Shown here one piece after another: positions 33,151-41,931 of a stretch of 64,000 nucleotides of DNA (position 1 is its first letter; each line of letters begins with the position of its first letter). Below the pieces are notes generated by a model, which was not told where the DNA came from, ran no database searches, and saw only the letters and a list, made by a program, of their open reading frames with translations. Made by a program: the position numbers and the translations under genes. This DNA is from Dehalococcoidia bacterium (GTDB taxonomy: Bacteria; Chloroflexota; Dehalococcoidia; Lucifugimonadales; Lucifugimonadaceae): the NCBI GenBank assembly GCA_022819585.1, contig JAJEGY010000007.1:1-64000 (forward strand), written 5' to 3'.

Positions 33151-34215
33151 TCATGCTTCAGGTTCAGAGAAGGTGAGCATTCGCGCCGGGTTGTGAATGA
33201 GCATGGTGTCGATGTCGGTTTGGGATGTGCCACGGGCGAGCATTCTGGGGACGACACGTGCGATGATGTGGTCCCAGCCGTGTCCGCCGTATTTCTTGAT
33301 GCGGTGCTTGGAGCAGATGTCGTGAGCATGGAGGATCTGTTCCGTGTGGCCGTTTGAGATCAGGTGCTCGACTTGCTCGAGTCGGTGTTGGTCTGAGGAC
33401 ATGTAGGTCTGAGGGTTCATGGGGTAGTAGGTCGATTCATGTCCCCACAGGTCGTAATTCATGTATGCGCCAGTCGACGCGACTTCATCGAGCACTCCGT
33501 AGTCGAATATGGTCCGTTCGATGTGTCCCATCACGGTGTGTGATAGGTCGCCGCCCCAACGATCGACGGCCTCGAGAAGTTGGATCGGGGCGTAGTTATC
33601 TCGACCGGGATGAATGAGCAGGGGAGCGCCAGTTGCGCGCTGTGCCGCTACCGCGGCTTCGAGGGTTTTCTTCTCGGTCTCTTCCCAAGGCCACGAGTTG
33701 CCGATTTCGCCGATTATTCCGGTCTTAATACCAGTGTCGTCGACACCTTCTTGGACATCGCGGATGATGATCCGTGCCAGGTCGTCAACGCTGGCGTTCT
33801 GAATGTCTTCGCCGTGGGTGAGATAGACATAGTGTCCGCCGCCCATGACGATGTTCAGGCCAGTGGCGCGGGAGATTTGCCGCAAAGCGATCGGGTCACG
33901 GCCGATGCCTATCGATGTGACGTCTACGATTGTTGAGCCGCCCGCGTTGTAGAACTCTGCCGCTTCATCGATTGCAACGTCAACGTCTAACAATCTGAGA
34001 TTGTCGATGTTGCTGTTCCAGTAGTGACGTACCCACCACAGGTTCTCCATGGTGACGGGATCGTGCATGCGCTTCAGGTTGCTGGCACCGGGGAGTTCTT
34101 GCAGAACAGGGATGAAATCGATCAGGAGATGCTCGTGGGTTATCGTGGCACCTATTTCGCTAGGGTCGATGGGACCTTGGACGGTTTGGACTTTACCGAC
34201 TATCGATTCGGGCAT
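33151..34215 (-). CDS. Phosphotriesterase-family amidohydrolase
   Basis: A 354-residue TIM-barrel metallohydrolase. Metal site elements are ATITHEHLLIDF (HxH), GIIGEIG (Glu in place of the usual carboxylated Lys), PLLIHPGRD (His), VMGHIERTI (His) and LHAHDICSKH (Asp). Many members are lactonases or esterases rather than phosphotriesterases. It lies at the end of a minus strand catabolic group with an NAD-dependent epimerase, a beta-propeller protein and an enolase-superfamily protein, which supports a sugar lactone or related ester as substrate. Confidence 0.87.
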   Translation of the reverse strand: MPESIVGKVQTVQGPIDPSEIGATITHEHLLIDFIPVLQELPGASNLKRMHDPVTMENLWWVRHYWNSNIDNLRLLDVDVAIDEAAEFYNAGGSTIVDVTSIGIGRDPIALRQISRATGLNIVMGGGHYVYLTHGEDIQNASVDDLARIIIRDVQEGVDDTGIKTGIIGEIGNSWPWEETEKKTLEAAVAAQRATGAPLLIHPGRDNYAPIQLLEAVDRWGGDLSHTVMGHIERTIFDYGVLDEVASTGAYMNYDLWGHESTYYPMNPQTYMSSDQHRLEQVEHLISNGHTEQILHAHDICSKHRIKKYGGHGWDHIIARVVPRMLARGTSQTDIDTMLIHNPARMLTFSEPEA

Positions 34216-34263
34216 GATGTATCTCGTTGCGTTGTGTGTTGTCTTTCGGCAGGGGTGTTGTGT

Positions 34264-35124
34264 CTAGAGGTCTCGCCAAGAGGATTTTTGTTCCCAGCCC
34301 AGGATATTCTTTGCTTTTGCCGGACTGATGGCGGAAGTGAAGCCGGGCAGGGGAGTGCGGATCTCGGCTTCGGGATAGGCCATGGCTATGGCCTCCTCTG
34401 TCGGAACGTCGAGGAAAGTGTCAGTGGCGTTGATGAAGAAGGCCTCGTGGCCGTCCCATTCCTTTTCGATGGCTAAACGGCACGCGGCTGCGGATTCTTC
34501 GATATCGGAGTATCCCCAAAAATCCATCGCATTGCGGCGGAGGGGGTTGGTTCTGCTCGGGTTGCGTGAATTTTTACGTTCAAGTTGCTCCTGCTTGTGA
34601 CCTAGCCAGTGGAAGCGCATTGAAGCTATCTGCATTTTGCCGGGATTGCGGCGGATGAAGGTGTCGGCCATGATCTCGCCGTACCACTTCGACATCGCAT
34701 AGCTGTCTTGGCAGAGAGTATCTTGCTCCTCGTCGATTGGGAAATAGGGTCTAGGCACTCGATTGCGGGAGAAGGCAGCACCTATGGCGTTGATGCTGGA
34801 AGCCATTACTACGTTGTAGATGCCATGCTTCTCAGCAGCTTCAAGGACTGCCCAGTTTGACATCGTGTTGACCCGTAGAACTTCCCACTCGGAGGCGATG
34901 AGCGGGTTGGGGATGGCGGCCATGTGGATGACCTTCTCGCATCCCTCCATGACGCGCATGGCTTCATCAGGATCGGTAACATCCGCAGCGATGAATTCGA
35001 AGCCGTCAGTGGATTTAGGGGCTTTATGGTCAGTGCTGACTACCTCGTAGCCGTTAGCTAAAAGGTCTTGGATGATGACTTGGCCCATCTTTCCTGAGCC
35101 GCCGGTTACTAGGACTTTGGTCAT
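34264..35124 (-). CDS. NAD-dependent epimerase/dehydratase (uronate dehydrogenase-like SDR)
   Basis: A 286-residue extended SDR with KVLVTGGSGKMGQVIIQDLL at the N-terminus, FIAADVTDPDEA, the catalytic SYAMSKWYGE (YxxxK) and VVMASSINAIG (Ser). The length and MSKWYGE segment resemble uronate dehydrogenase, which fits a sugar-acid pathway with the adjacent lactonase-like (phosphotriesterase-family) and enolase-superfamily genes. This functional call is an inference. Confidence 0.85.
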   Translation of the reverse strand: MTKVLVTGGSGKMGQVIIQDLLANGYEVVSTDHKAPKSTDGFEFIAADVTDPDEAMRVMEGCEKVIHMAAIPNPLIASEWEVLRVNTMSNWAVLEAAEKHGIYNVVMASSINAIGAAFSRNRVPRPYFPIDEEQDTLCQDSYAMSKWYGEIMADTFIRRNPGKMQIASMRFHWLGHKQEQLERKNSRNPSRTNPLRRNAMDFWGYSDIEESAAACRLAIEKEWDGHEAFFINATDTFLDVPTEEAIAMAYPEAEIRTPLPGFTSAISPAKAKNILGWEQKSSWRDL

Positions 35125-35205
35125 GTGGTTGATGTTCCCGATAGCATGCGCGCGAATTGACTACGCGCAATGTTCGATAGCGATCGATGATCTGGATGAG
35201 GTGGT

Positions 35206-35592
35206 TTAGTTTGAAGGCTGAGTTTGAGCAGGAGACGGTTCATCGAACGGTTCACCCGCATCTTCGGCGGCTTGTTTGCGCGCCATCCAATCCACCCAGC
35301 GCTGTCGTTCGCGTTCTTCGCCTTCTTGTTTTCCTTTTTCAAACCGGTGCTTCAGATATTTCTCTGCGAATATCAAAGCTCCCTCCACGATGATTGTGCT
35401 TGTGGTCGCTGCTACTAAGATTACAGAAACTGAACCGTCGATCATCGAGTTCGTGAAACCGACGATGTCTCCGCGCTTGTACAGTGGCAATTGTTCAATA
35501 GCGCGTAGCGTCATGCCGACAACGCTCAGGGCGATGAGCAGCAGCAAGTGCCACGGGATCCAGTCTTCCGGGATCGGTCGTAGCCATCGCAA
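35206..35592 (-). CDS. Small two-helix membrane protein with charged C-terminus
   Basis: A 128-residue protein, TTG start. It has hydrophobic segments WHLLLLIALSVVGMTL and SVSVILVAATTSTIIVEGAL, then a highly charged stretch KHRFEKGKQEGEERERQRW and a Pro/Gln-rich tail. No family recognised. The two hydrophobic segments and charged helix suggest a membrane-anchored accessory protein. Confidence 0.6.
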   Translation of the reverse strand: MRWLRPIPEDWIPWHLLLLIALSVVGMTLRAIEQLPLYKRGDIVGFTNSMIDGSVSVILVAATTSTIIVEGALIFAEKYLKHRFEKGKQEGEERERQRWVDWMARKQAAEDAGEPFDEPSPAQTQPSN

Positions 35593-35623
35593 TTTTGCAC
35601 TCCCAATGTTCCATAAAATGAAC

Positions 35624-35655
35624 CGTTTCGACGTACCATACAGGACGTCGAACGT
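35624..35655 (-). terminator. Hairpin terminator downstream of the beta-propeller gene
   Basis: Inverted repeat TCGACGT/ACGTCGA (35628-35634 with 35645-35651) extended by CGTT/AACG with a bulge, followed on the minus strand by GGTTCATTTT. It lies about 50 nt after the stop at 35705 and 32 nt before the small membrane protein start, so it could end the first transcript or act in the leader of the second. Confidence 0.5.
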
Positions 35656-35704
35656 TTCCTTAAAAACAAATGGCGAAAAATGCTGGCAGCTATGCTGTAG
35701 TTGT

Positions 35705-36418
35705 TTAGAAATCCGGATCCATGCTGACGCTCAGCCAGCCGATGGGGCCGCGATCGTCTGCGTACCAGAGGCGATTGTCTTTGATGGTCATGCCGTGGAC
35801 TTGGACGGGGTGGGGGACGCGGAAGACGTCGTAGCATCGGCCGTCTTCGATGCGTTGGCGGCATACGACGCCGAATGACGTGTCGGAGACCCACATGTGG
35901 CCCTCTTCCTCGGCGAATGCTATTCCGTGGACGCGGTAACCGGGGGCTTTGAAGCGGTGGACTTCTTTCCAAGTCGATGCGTCGAGTACGTGGACGAACT
36001 GCGACGGTGGCGATGCGATGTAGATGTGGCCGTCTTTCCACTCGAGACCGTGGTCGCCAGTGGGTTGTGCTGCGCGGCCCATCGAGTCGTCGAAATGTTC
36101 TCGCGTTGCGTTGATGCCGGCACCGGGTGATGGGAATTTGTCGATCGTTGCGCCGGTTTCGCGGTCGACAACGAAGATGTCGCAGGAGTAAGTCGATGCT
36201 ATCCAGACGTTGCCCTCGTCGTCGAGGGTGATGCCGCTGGAGTGAACGGTCTCGGTCGGGGCTTCGAAGAGTGTTTCCCCGGTCTGCCAGTCGAGTTTGT
36301 AGACGTGGTCATTGCCTTGGTCGATGTACCAAAGGCCGTCGTCAGCGGCTTGCAGGCCGTTGGGTTTCGGTCCGGGCGATACAAACATCTGGATCGGGTC
36401 GGCTATCTTGTATGCCAT
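35705..36418 (-). CDS. Beta-propeller (SMP-30/NHL-like) protein
   Basis: A 237-residue protein built from repeated four-strand blades: GLQAADDGLWYIDQGNDHVY, LDDEGNVWIASTYSCDIFVV, LEWKDGHIYIASPPSQFVHV, FAEEEGHMWVSDTSFGVVCR and IKDNRLWYADDRGPIGWLSV. No signal peptide is seen, so it is probably cytosolic. It could be a gluconolactonase-like enzyme or a binding scaffold; typical metal residues cannot be assigned by eye. It lies 99 nt downstream of the enolase-superfamily gene. Confidence 0.75.
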   Translation of the reverse strand: MAYKIADPIQMFVSPGPKPNGLQAADDGLWYIDQGNDHVYKLDWQTGETLFEAPTETVHSSGITLDDEGNVWIASTYSCDIFVVDRETGATIDKFPSPGAGINATREHFDDSMGRAAQPTGDHGLEWKDGHIYIASPPSQFVHVLDASTWKEVHRFKAPGYRVHGIAFAEEEGHMWVSDTSFGVVCRQRIEDGRCYDVFRVPHPVQVHGMTIKDNRLWYADDRGPIGWLSVSMDPDF

Positions 36419-36517
36419 TAGATTTCTCCTTGCGAGTGATTTGTAGCGAATGGTACTAGTGTCAGCGTCGAAATCGTCGTGATCCGGGCGCGCAGTATCT
36501 ACCCGAAATTGGGGTTT

Positions 36518-37732
36518 TCAGAGGTTGCTCTCTTGAATCTCCGTCGTAGGGTGGTTTACGAAGGAATCGAGAAGCGTTTGACAGGCGCCTATCCCTTCAG
36601 GTGGCAGGGCAAACCCATTTTCGATCACCGGCAGCTGGTCGACAACCTCCCGATACCACGTTGCATTGAAGGCCCTCACGGTTTCTTGGATCAACGCGTT
36701 CGGCGCGTTCAGCGAGAGATGCACCGAGTACATGAAAGTGACCGGGCCGACGCAGTCGTGAGGAGCTATTGGCATGTGATATGCCTCGGCCATTGCTGTG
36801 ATTCGCTTCGCCTCAGATATTCCGCCGACCCATGAGATGTCGAACATGCAGATCGTCATCGCCTGCTTCTCAAACATTTCACGAAAAGCCCAACGAGTGG
36901 CCACCGTTTCAGATGCGGTTACCGCGATGTGCGTGGAGTTTCTAAACGCCACTAGCGCGTCGATGTTGTCCATCGGGACAGGATCTTCGAACCAGAATGG
37001 GTCGTACGGTTCAACATTTTTGGCGATGCGGATCGCGGAGGGCAGGTTGTAAGTCGAGTGCATCTCCAGCATGACATCGATCTTGTTGCCAACTTTTTCT
37101 CTGATTAGACGGAAAGGTTCGGTGCACATCTCAAGATCGGAGCCAGATATGAACTGACCATTCGACTTCTCGGCGACTTGGTCAAATGGCCATATCTTCA
37201 TCGCCGTGTAGCCTTCCGACAAAAGGTCGTCGGCCAACGCGCCGGCGTCTGTCAGGAAGGCGTGCTGGTCTTCATATTCATGCTCTGGGCGGTGGTCGAT
37301 GTCGCCCATAGCGAGCCTTCCGACGCGGTTGACGCCGTAGGAGTAGCCTGCGCAGGTGTTATAGACGCGGATCGACGGTCTACTGAGACCGCCCAGTGCT
37401 TCGTAAAGAGGGACTCCAGCGCGCTGGGCGTATAGGTCCCAAAGCGCCATGTCGACTGCGGATAAACCGCTCATATCAGCGGCTCGGCCTTTGACCTTTC
37501 CGCCGTAACCATTCAACGCGTTCCAGTGCAGGTCGAGTTGGGTCGCATCCTTGCCAAGCAGGTACTCAGCGGCGTCTTCGTGGCACCACGCTTCAACAGT
37601 TTTAGGGCCGAACGAAGTCTCTCCCAGACCGACACGTCCATCATCGGTGTATACCCTGACCCAGAAAATCTTCGAGAATGCGGGATTTCGTAGGGTTTCG
37701 ATGCGGGTTACGATCGGCGGTTTCTTCGACAT
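36518..37732 (-). CDS. Enolase superfamily protein (mandelate racemase/muconate lactonizing type)
   Basis: A 404-residue protein. Core features are GLGETSFGPKTVEAW, SAVDMALWDLYAQRAGVPLY, AMKIWPFDQ (the family KxK region reads K-I-W here), VMLEMHSTYNL, FWFEDPVPMDN, TASETVATRWAF and MPIAPHDCVGPV. The missing second Lys and the Glu-x-His metal segment set it apart from the enolase paralogue at 12006-13103, so substrate and chemistry probably differ. It starts at the edge of an inverted repeat that may be its operator. Confidence 0.85.
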   Translation of the reverse strand: MSKKPPIVTRIETLRNPAFSKIFWVRVYTDDGRVGLGETSFGPKTVEAWCHEDAAEYLLGKDATQLDLHWNALNGYGGKVKGRAADMSGLSAVDMALWDLYAQRAGVPLYEALGGLSRPSIRVYNTCAGYSYGVNRVGRLAMGDIDHRPEHEYEDQHAFLTDAGALADDLLSEGYTAMKIWPFDQVAEKSNGQFISGSDLEMCTEPFRLIREKVGNKIDVMLEMHSTYNLPSAIRIAKNVEPYDPFWFEDPVPMDNIDALVAFRNSTHIAVTASETVATRWAFREMFEKQAMTICMFDISWVGGISEAKRITAMAEAYHMPIAPHDCVGPVTFMYSVHLSLNAPNALIQETVRAFNATWYREVVDQLPVIENGFALPPEGIGACQTLLDSFVNHPTTEIQESNL

Positions 37733-37831
37733 CTCAAGATCGGTTCACTAGTTGCGAGGCAACATTCAATTTACCACGCTGAGAGTAGTGACTGACGCCT
37801 CTCGCAACCATCGATTTGGGTTGATCTTGAG
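37733..37831. promoter_or_regulatory. Nested inverted repeat between divergent genes
   Basis: CTCAAGATC (37733-37741) is perfectly complementary to GATCTTGAG (37823-37831). Inside it GTTGCGAG (37751-37758) pairs with CTCGCAAC (37801-37808), extended by GC/GC past a 2-nt bulge. The outer arm touches the start codon of the minus strand enolase-superfamily gene, and uppP starts 60 nt beyond the other arm. It may be a regulator site or a cruciform. Confidence 0.45.
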
Positions 37832-37890
37832 CAAAACTGTCACTAATGCGGATTAGACAATAGGTTGACGGACAGATTTTAGACACCGCC

Positions 37891-38817
37891 ATGACCCTGG
37901 TCCAAATCGCCACGCTGTCATTCATGCAAGGCTTCACCGAACTGCTTCCCATTAGCAGCAGCGGATACATGGTCATCGCCTCTTGGGTGCTCGGATGGGA
38001 TCCACCTCCTGCCGCGTTTGATGCAACTGTCCACCTAGGCTCCCTTCTCGCCCTCATCCTATTCTTCCGCCGCGATTGGCTGTTGATACTGAAGACGTTA
38101 CGCCGAAACCGAGATATTCCCCTCGGCGGTGATGATGATTTGATGTCGATGCAGATTCTCGAACGTTACCGCACCATCGGCGATATGAGGCGACGGCTCT
38201 CGCTCCAAATGTCGATGCCATCCATAAACCTTCTTAAAGCTGTCGGATTAGGGTCTTTACCTGCTGTCGCAATCGGTGCCGCGCTCTACCCGATCCTCAC
38301 ATCCGATACGGTCCGCGCCCCTCAAGTCGCCGCTGGAATGTTCATAGTCACTGGAGCCGCATTGCTCCTAGGGCACCACTTCTCTGGACTCCGCCTAACT
38401 GGCAGAGATCAACGCACAAGGTCAAAAGCTATCGACCACGCCGACGCCCTAATCGTCGGCTTTTCCCAAGCCGCTGCTCTGATCCCTGGGATATCCCGTT
38501 CCGCAGTAACCATAACCGCAGGCCTCACTAGAGGCATGCCCCTAGTGGTCGCAGTCCGCTTCTCATATCTCCTTGCCGTTCCCGTCATTACCATCGCAGC
38601 TATCGTATCTATCTCCCAAGTCCTCCTTTCCCCATCCGAAACTCTCCCCGATATTGACGAGCTCGCAATAGGGCTCGCCATCTCCTTCATTGCCTCGTAC
38701 ATCGCCATCAACCTCTTCATGTGGCTAATCCGCCGACTCGGGACTTACACTCTCTGGCCCTTCGCCATCTTTACCGTGACGACGGGATTGATTGTTCTGG
38801 TTGTGTGGTACGGCTAG
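37891..38817 (+). CDS. uppP: Undecaprenyl-diphosphatase (UppP/BacA) family protein with altered active site
   Basis: A 308-residue membrane protein. It has the first family motif MQGFTELLPISSSGYMVI and the second IPGISRSAVTITAGL. In E. coli UppP the first motif carries Glu17, Glu21 and the catalytic His30; here these are Gln13, Glu17 and Tyr26. Gln at the first position is known in the family, but loss of the His is notable, so activity may be changed. UppP recycles the lipid carrier for cell wall synthesis. It is a single-gene unit followed by a terminator. Confidence 0.82.
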   Translation: MTLVQIATLSFMQGFTELLPISSSGYMVIASWVLGWDPPPAAFDATVHLGSLLALILFFRRDWLLILKTLRRNRDIPLGGDDDLMSMQILERYRTIGDMRRRLSLQMSMPSINLLKAVGLGSLPAVAIGAALYPILTSDTVRAPQVAAGMFIVTGAALLLGHHFSGLRLTGRDQRTRSKAIDHADALIVGFSQAAALIPGISRSAVTITAGLTRGMPLVVAVRFSYLLAVPVITIAAIVSISQVLLSPSETLPDIDELAIGLAISFIASYIAINLFMWLIRRLGTYTLWPFAIFTVTTGLIVLVVWYG

Positions 38818-38843
38818 CAGGACGTATCTGCCCCAAACGCGAA

Positions 38844-38873
38844 ACAACCCCCTCTCGTAGGAGAAGGGGTTGT
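38844..38873. terminator. Hairpin between convergent genes
   Basis: ACAACCCCCTCTC pairs with GAGAAGGGGTTGT (one mismatch) around a 4-nt loop, about 27 nt past the uppP stop and 37 nt before the 3' end of the convergent dehydrogenase gene. It could terminate both transcripts. Confidence 0.65.
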
Positions 38874-38910
38874 ATTCAATCGATCTAGTCAGATCAACCG
38901 AAGGTTCGAA

Positions 38911-39984
38911 TTACCTTCCCTCCGGCAAAACCGCCATCGGCAAGACCTCTCGCGATGCCTCCAACTTAGGCTCCAACGACTGCATCCGGTCTCGCCTCTG
39001 CAACGAGCTTGCAACCTCAGGGTTCTGACCGGCAGAAGGCCAGTTTCCTCGAAGAACAGCTGCCACCTGTTGCGAGGCCCTTTGCCTGCTCAGCCATGCT
39101 GACCGTGTCGATGCACCAGCCGAGTGCGGAGCACAGATGACGTTGTCCATCTTCAAGAGCGGGTTGTCCGGGTCCACCGGCTCTTGCTCGAAGACGTCGA
39201 GACCCGCACCTTGCATCTTGCCTTCACGCAATGCCTGGATTAGGTCGACCTCTCGGACGACAGCGCCGCGACAAACGTTGACAAAGTACGCCGTGGGCTT
39301 CATGCAGTCGAAGTGCTCTTTGCGGATCATGTGGTGCGTCTCTTTGTTGAGCGGCACCTGCACGGAGACGTAGTCGGACCTCTCGAAGAGCTCGTGCAAC
39401 GAGAAGACCTGCTCAACCGCATACTCCTGAGCAATCCAAGGCGGGCAGTAGGGGTCATACGCAATCACCTTCATCCGCCACCCGTTGAACATCTTCCTTG
39501 CTACCTGACGTCCGATGTTCCCCAAACCGACAAGCCCCAGCACCTGCTGGTCGATCGGCTCGATCAGCACATCACCACGACCCCATTTTCCGGCCTTCGT
39601 CCGTTCGTTGAACTGGATCAACTGACGGTTCAGGCACAGGATCATTGTCACCGCCTGGTTCGAGACCTCCTCCATGCACATCCCGGCGCCGTTGGTGATG
39701 ATGATGCCCATCTCGTTGCAGACGTCGGTGTCGATCTGGTTGAAGCCGTGCGAGTAGACAGCGAGGACCTGCGCCTTCTCGGCGGCTCGCAGCACCTGTT
39801 CACCAGAGTAGGGCGTGGATCGCATCATCAGCGCATCGGCGTCTCGCACGAGTTCGATCGCTTCGCCTTCTGATTCGGGGTTCGCCTTCACGAACTCCAC
39901 ATCCAGATCGGCCATTTCGGCGCGCTCATAGTCGAGGGGGTCGTCATCGTCGATCCCCATGATCAAGACTTTGTGTTCAGCCAT
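38911..39984 (-). CDS. D-2-hydroxyacid dehydrogenase (NAD-dependent)
   Basis: A 357-residue protein. Cofactor loop VLGLVGLGNIGRQVARKMFN, then catalytic residues in NVCRGAVVREVDL (Arg), DVFEQEPVDPDNP (Glu) and CAPHSAG (His). The ATG at 39984 has AAGGA about 11 nt upstream and is preferred over 40008 and 40077. The family reduces 2-keto acids to D-2-hydroxy acids (glycerate, phosphoglycerate, lactate types). It is one of three paralogues in 4 kb; a uracil-DNA glycosylase-like gene lies between it and the second. Confidence 0.88.
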   Translation of the reverse strand: MAEHKVLIMGIDDDDPLDYERAEMADLDVEFVKANPESEGEAIELVRDADALMMRSTPYSGEQVLRAAEKAQVLAVYSHGFNQIDTDVCNEMGIIITNGAGMCMEEVSNQAVTMILCLNRQLIQFNERTKAGKWGRGDVLIEPIDQQVLGLVGLGNIGRQVARKMFNGWRMKVIAYDPYCPPWIAQEYAVEQVFSLHELFERSDYVSVQVPLNKETHHMIRKEHFDCMKPTAYFVNVCRGAVVREVDLIQALREGKMQGAGLDVFEQEPVDPDNPLLKMDNVICAPHSAGASTRSAWLSRQRASQQVAAVLRGNWPSAGQNPEVASSLQRRDRMQSLEPKLEASREVLPMAVLPEGR

Positions 39985-40096
39985 CGCTGACGTATTCCTT
40001 TCGGTCATAACTTGCGCTTCGGTTAGTTTATACGCGTCAGACGGGCAATTCGTACTTGCGAAAACGCATCGGCTCAAGCCCTCGTCGCAGTTGCTA

Positions 40097-40774
40097 TTAA
40101 CCCAGACGACACAAAGCTCGGAGGACTAAGCCAGTAGGGTCCGTTTTGCACTTTGTCCAATCCGCCCTACTTGGGTGCGAGAGTCTCACCACTTGGATGC
40201 CCTTGAGGCTTTCGTAAGTATGGCTTTGCCAGCGACGCCCATTGTTTTCGACGAACTTACAAATTTGGCGATGCGCTTTCAGTTTTTCGCGCACGAAATC
40301 GCTAGCGGGTTTGCCAAGGCAAACAACGACCCGCACACCCAACGTGTCGATCACTTTTTGATGAAACGGCCAACAAGCTTCAGCTAGCTGTTTAGCATCG
40401 CCCTGCAATTTGGAGAAAACGGTCGACCGTTTGAATATGAGGTTGCTTGCTGGAACCTCGCAAAGATCCATACCGATCTCACGGCAGAGGTGTTTAATCC
40501 TCTTTTGCAACGGCGCTGAACCGGGTTCTGATCCCCATATTTCGTCCCGATACGCGCTCCAGTCGTCTCTCTTGCTGGAGAGCACCATGTCTGTGTGTTT
40601 GCCTACAGTCTCGCCCCCGTCGTTTGATGGATTCCCGCCCGGATTGATGCCTAGAATATAGACGCGCGAAGGCGCCTCAAACGCTTTTCTTCCCGAGTAG
40701 AAAACCTTGCCGGAGCAGTCCTCCAGCGAATCAGGAACAAGCGCGGCGAAATCTTCCATGCGCCAAACTGTCAT
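40097..40774 (-). CDS. Uracil-DNA glycosylase superfamily-like protein
   Basis: A 225-residue protein. SRVYILGINPGGNPSND resembles the GxNPG active-site loop of the UDG superfamily and RLSHPSRADW resembles the distal HPS motif. VRVVVCLGKPASDFVREKL fits the central strand-helix unit. The ATG at 40774 is preferred; a longer frame would run into the upstream dehydrogenase gene. It probably recognises damaged or modified bases, though some members are not active on uracil. Its setting inside a dehydrogenase cluster is odd. Confidence 0.65.
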   Translation of the reverse strand: MTVWRMEDFAALVPDSLEDCSGKVFYSGRKAFEAPSRVYILGINPGGNPSNDGGETVGKHTDMVLSSKRDDWSAYRDEIWGSEPGSAPLQKRIKHLCREIGMDLCEVPASNLIFKRSTVFSKLQGDAKQLAEACWPFHQKVIDTLGVRVVVCLGKPASDFVREKLKAHRQICKFVENNGRRWQSHTYESLKGIQVVRLSHPSRADWTKCKTDPTGLVLRALCRLG

Positions 40775-40818
40775 TTTCCGAGTGATCGAGACTCGTTGCG
40801 CTGAGTCACGTTGGAATC

Positions 40819-41880
40819 TCAGCGCCCCGCCACCATCACTTCCCAAGAGATCGGGTTCTTCCGCCCCGGCGAGTGATGCTTCACATCCGGGTTGATCAAC
40901 GACATCGGCCAGTAGCCGTCGGCAATCCGAATCGCCTCTTCCCCAAGCTGAGTGTTCGCGCGCTCCCACGCCACTTCGCTGTAGGAAGCATAGTGGTTGG
41001 TCACAGCTACGTTGTCCATCTTGAGGAGCGGGTTGTTGGGATCGACCGGTTCCTGCTCAAACACATCCAATCCGGCACCCGCGATCTCGCCATTCTGGAG
41101 GGCGCGGATCAAAGCAGGTTCATCAACCACAGGTCCGCGCGAGCAGTTGATGAAGTAGGCCGTCGGCTTCATCGCCTTGAAGAAGTCGTCGCTGAACATG
41201 TGGTACGTGCCTTCGTCGAGGAAGACGTGCGGCGATACGTAGTCGGAACGCTCTGCAACTTCTTTCAATGTCGGCACGATCTCAACGCCGTACTCCTTGG
41301 CATCCCAAGAAGAACGGTAAGGGTCGTACGCGATAACGTTTAGACCGAATGCTCGAGCCTTACGTGCTACGGCGCGTCCGATGTTTCCCAGTCCGACGAT
41401 TCCAAAAGTTTCGCCCAAGATGTGACCCATCGGCGGTAGATGCTCTCGCGTCCAAGCGCCGTTCTTAACCAACTTGTCGTGGAGGACGAACTTTCGGGCG
41501 CAGACGAGGAAATGCATCATCGTCTGGTTGCTGACCTCCTCAGTCCCAAACGATGCCGTGTTCGACAGCACCACGCCATTCACCGCGGCCGTCTCTAAAT
41601 CCATCCCGTCATACCCATGCCCAAACGACACGAGTCCTTTGCAACGCCCATTGTTGCCCATATGGACGAACAGCGCAGGATCCCATCCATGCCCTTGGTT
41701 GATCACGCAGTCGGCATCCTTGAGCGCCTCGATCAACTCGCCTTCACTGCTGCCCGAATACTGCACGAACTCCGCGCCGTATTGACGCGCCGCCCGCGAC
41801 TGCTGCTCAGTCTGGCTCGCATCGTGCGTGTCGCCGCCTTGCGGTCCTAGATAGAGAATTCTGATTCCGTCATCTGCCAT
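40819..41880 (-). CDS. D-2-hydroxyacid dehydrogenase (NAD-dependent), second paralogue
   Basis: A 353-residue protein. Cofactor segment FGIVGLGNIGRAVARKARAFG; catalytic residues in NCSRGPVVDEPAL (Arg), DVFEQEPVDPNNP (Glu) and VTNHYASYS (His). Its C-terminal half is close in sequence to the paralogue at 38911-39984 (GAGLDVFEQEPVDP.NPLLK is shared), pointing to a duplication. It starts 51 nt after the stop of the third paralogue. Confidence 0.88.
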   Translation of the reverse strand: MADDGIRILYLGPQGGDTHDASQTEQQSRAARQYGAEFVQYSGSSEGELIEALKDADCVINQGHGWDPALFVHMGNNGRCKGLVSFGHGYDGMDLETAAVNGVVLSNTASFGTEEVSNQTMMHFLVCARKFVLHDKLVKNGAWTREHLPPMGHILGETFGIVGLGNIGRAVARKARAFGLNVIAYDPYRSSWDAKEYGVEIVPTLKEVAERSDYVSPHVFLDEGTYHMFSDDFFKAMKPTAYFINCSRGPVVDEPALIRALQNGEIAGAGLDVFEQEPVDPNNPLLKMDNVAVTNHYASYSEVAWERANTQLGEEAIRIADGYWPMSLINPDVKHHSPGRKNPISWEVMVAGR

Positions 41881-41931
41881 GCGATCTCTCCTCGCTACCG
41901 TTTTTTCAGTTGCTAACAGGGAAGTTTACTT

